From: Chitinophagales bacterium
Lineage (GTDB): Bacteria; Bacteroidota; Bacteroidia; Chitinophagales; UBA2359
Direction of reading: 5' to 3'
NCBI GenBank assembly: GCA_020629335.1
Contig: JAHDDN010000235.1
Coordinates: 1-6,417 of the forward strand
Length of the DNA: 6,417 bases
Shown here: positions 5,774-6,417 of the stretch, piece by piece
Layout of the letters: every line of letters begins with the position of its first letter
Position numbering within the stretch: position 1 is the stretch's first letter
Made by a program: the position numbers and the translations under genes
The notes under the pieces: generated by a model
Seen by the model: only the letters and a program-made list of their open reading frames with translations
Told to the model about the DNA's origin: nothing
Database searches by the model: none

Positions 5774-6417
5774 ATGATAATTTATATTACGGGAGCCAGT
5801 GGTTATTTAGGAAAGAGCCTCGCTCATCATTTTGCGGATAAAGGAAATAAAGTGATAGCCTTATGTCGTACTAAAAACTTTGATCATCCTAATATTCAAT
5901 TTTCCAAATTTTCATTAGGTAAGCCCTTGGAAAAAGACTTGCCGAAAGCTGATGTCTGTGTACATTGTGCCTATGATTTAAAAGCAGTTAGCTGGGAAGA
6001 TATTTACAAGACGAATGTGGTAGGAACCGAAAAACTAATAGATGATCTAAATAAGCTGGGTTGTGAGCAAATACTACATATTTCAAGCATGAGCGCTTAT
6101 TCCAACTGTCAGTCAGATTATGGTAAGGCGAAATTATTGATAGAAGAATTAGTGGATAAGGCGAATGGTATTTCTGTTCGTCCTGGATTGATTTATGGTG
6201 GAACGAATCAAGGGCTGATTGGAAAGTTGGCATCTATTGCTAATAAATTACCAATTGTACCACTAATAGGACTCGGTAATCAGGCTCAATATTTAGCAAA
6301 TATAGAAGTCCTTATTCAGTGTATTGATGATTTGATCAACAAGCAATTACCAACACCCCAAGAGCCCATTTCTTTAGCAAGTCCTACTGCAAGTAGTTTG
6401 AAAAAAATATTAAGGCA
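5774..6417 (+). CDS. NAD(P)-dependent epimerase/dehydratase-type SDR (3' end cut by the window)
   Basis: The 214 codons present read through to the window edge with no stop, so the C-terminus is missing. The protein is an extended short-chain dehydrogenase: TGASGYLG (6-13) gives the GxxGxxG nucleotide motif, ISSMSAY (103-109) carries the active-site serine region, Y116 and K120 form the YxxxK pair, and SVRPGLIYG (134-142) is the conserved strand after it. Such enzymes oxidise, reduce or epimerise nucleotide-sugars or related substrates. Residue 31 is C and 32 is R after strand 2, which may favour NADPH, but this is a guess. Its ATG follows the TAA of the oxidoreductase without any gap, suggesting translational coupling and a shared pathway. 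An operon for sugar or cell-surface polymer modification is the best reading. Confidence 0.9.
   Translation, partial: MIIYITGASGYLGKSLAHHFADKGNKVIALCRTKNFDHPNIQFSKFSLGKPLEKDLPKADVCVHCAYDLKAVSWEDIYKTNVVGTEKLIDDLNKLGCEQILHISSMSAYSNCQSDYGKAKLLIEELVDKANGISVRPGLIYGGTNQGLIGKLASIANKLPIVPLIGLGNQAQYLANIEVLIQCIDDLINKQLPTPQEPISLASPTASSLKKILR

Noticed and set aside
5988..6233. 81-codon minus-strand open frame
   Set aside because: It lies entirely antisense to the well-supported SDR gene, whose motifs are intact in the + frame.

Overview
The window looks like AT-rich chromosomal DNA from a member of the Bacteroidota. This is an inference from three things: strong use of TTA/ATT/AAA codons, start codons without clear Shine-Dalgarno sequences, and promoter-like motifs of the TAnnTTTG type that this phylum uses. 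A Saprospiria-like lineage is possible but cannot be shown from the sequence alone. No rRNA, tRNA, CRISPR array or transposase gene was seen.

Layout. (1) Positions 12-767, + strand: a complete calcineurin-like metallophosphoesterase. (2) Positions 768-1264: about 500 bp without a convincing gene but rich in repeats. It holds a 57-bp near-identical copy of the end of the phosphoesterase gene, two GC-rich hairpins with the same loop and compensating stem changes, an 18-bp perfect inverted repeat around the second hairpin, and an intrinsic terminator for the genes that follow on the minus strand. (3) Positions 1265-2548, - strand: a two-gene operon of a flavin-binding PNPOx-like (Pyridox_ox_2) protein followed by a RimJ/RimL-type GNAT acetyltransferase. 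(4) Positions 2628-4106, + strand: a divergently transcribed MocR/GabR-type regulator (GntR winged helix fused to a PLP-dependent aminotransferase domain). The roughly 80-bp region between the divergent starts carries a 10-bp-arm inverted repeat plus a third direct half-site, a good candidate for the MocR operator. (5) Positions 4262-6417, + strand: a GMC-like FAD oxidoreductase with a ferredoxin-style four-cysteine motif, abutting a truncated NAD(P)-dependent epimerase/dehydratase-type SDR. This pair resembles the start of a sugar- or polysaccharide-modification operon that continues beyond the window.

How the genes may work together. The regulator, the PNPOx-like protein and the acetyltransferase form one regulatory unit: the regulator would sense PLP or a PLP-amine adduct, repress itself, and control the divergent operon. 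The GMC/SDR pair is a separate unit with its own candidate promoter. The phosphoesterase appears unrelated to both. The protein families are all recognisable. The least explained parts are the repeat-rich gap, the tripartite operator and the cysteine cluster of the oxidoreductase.
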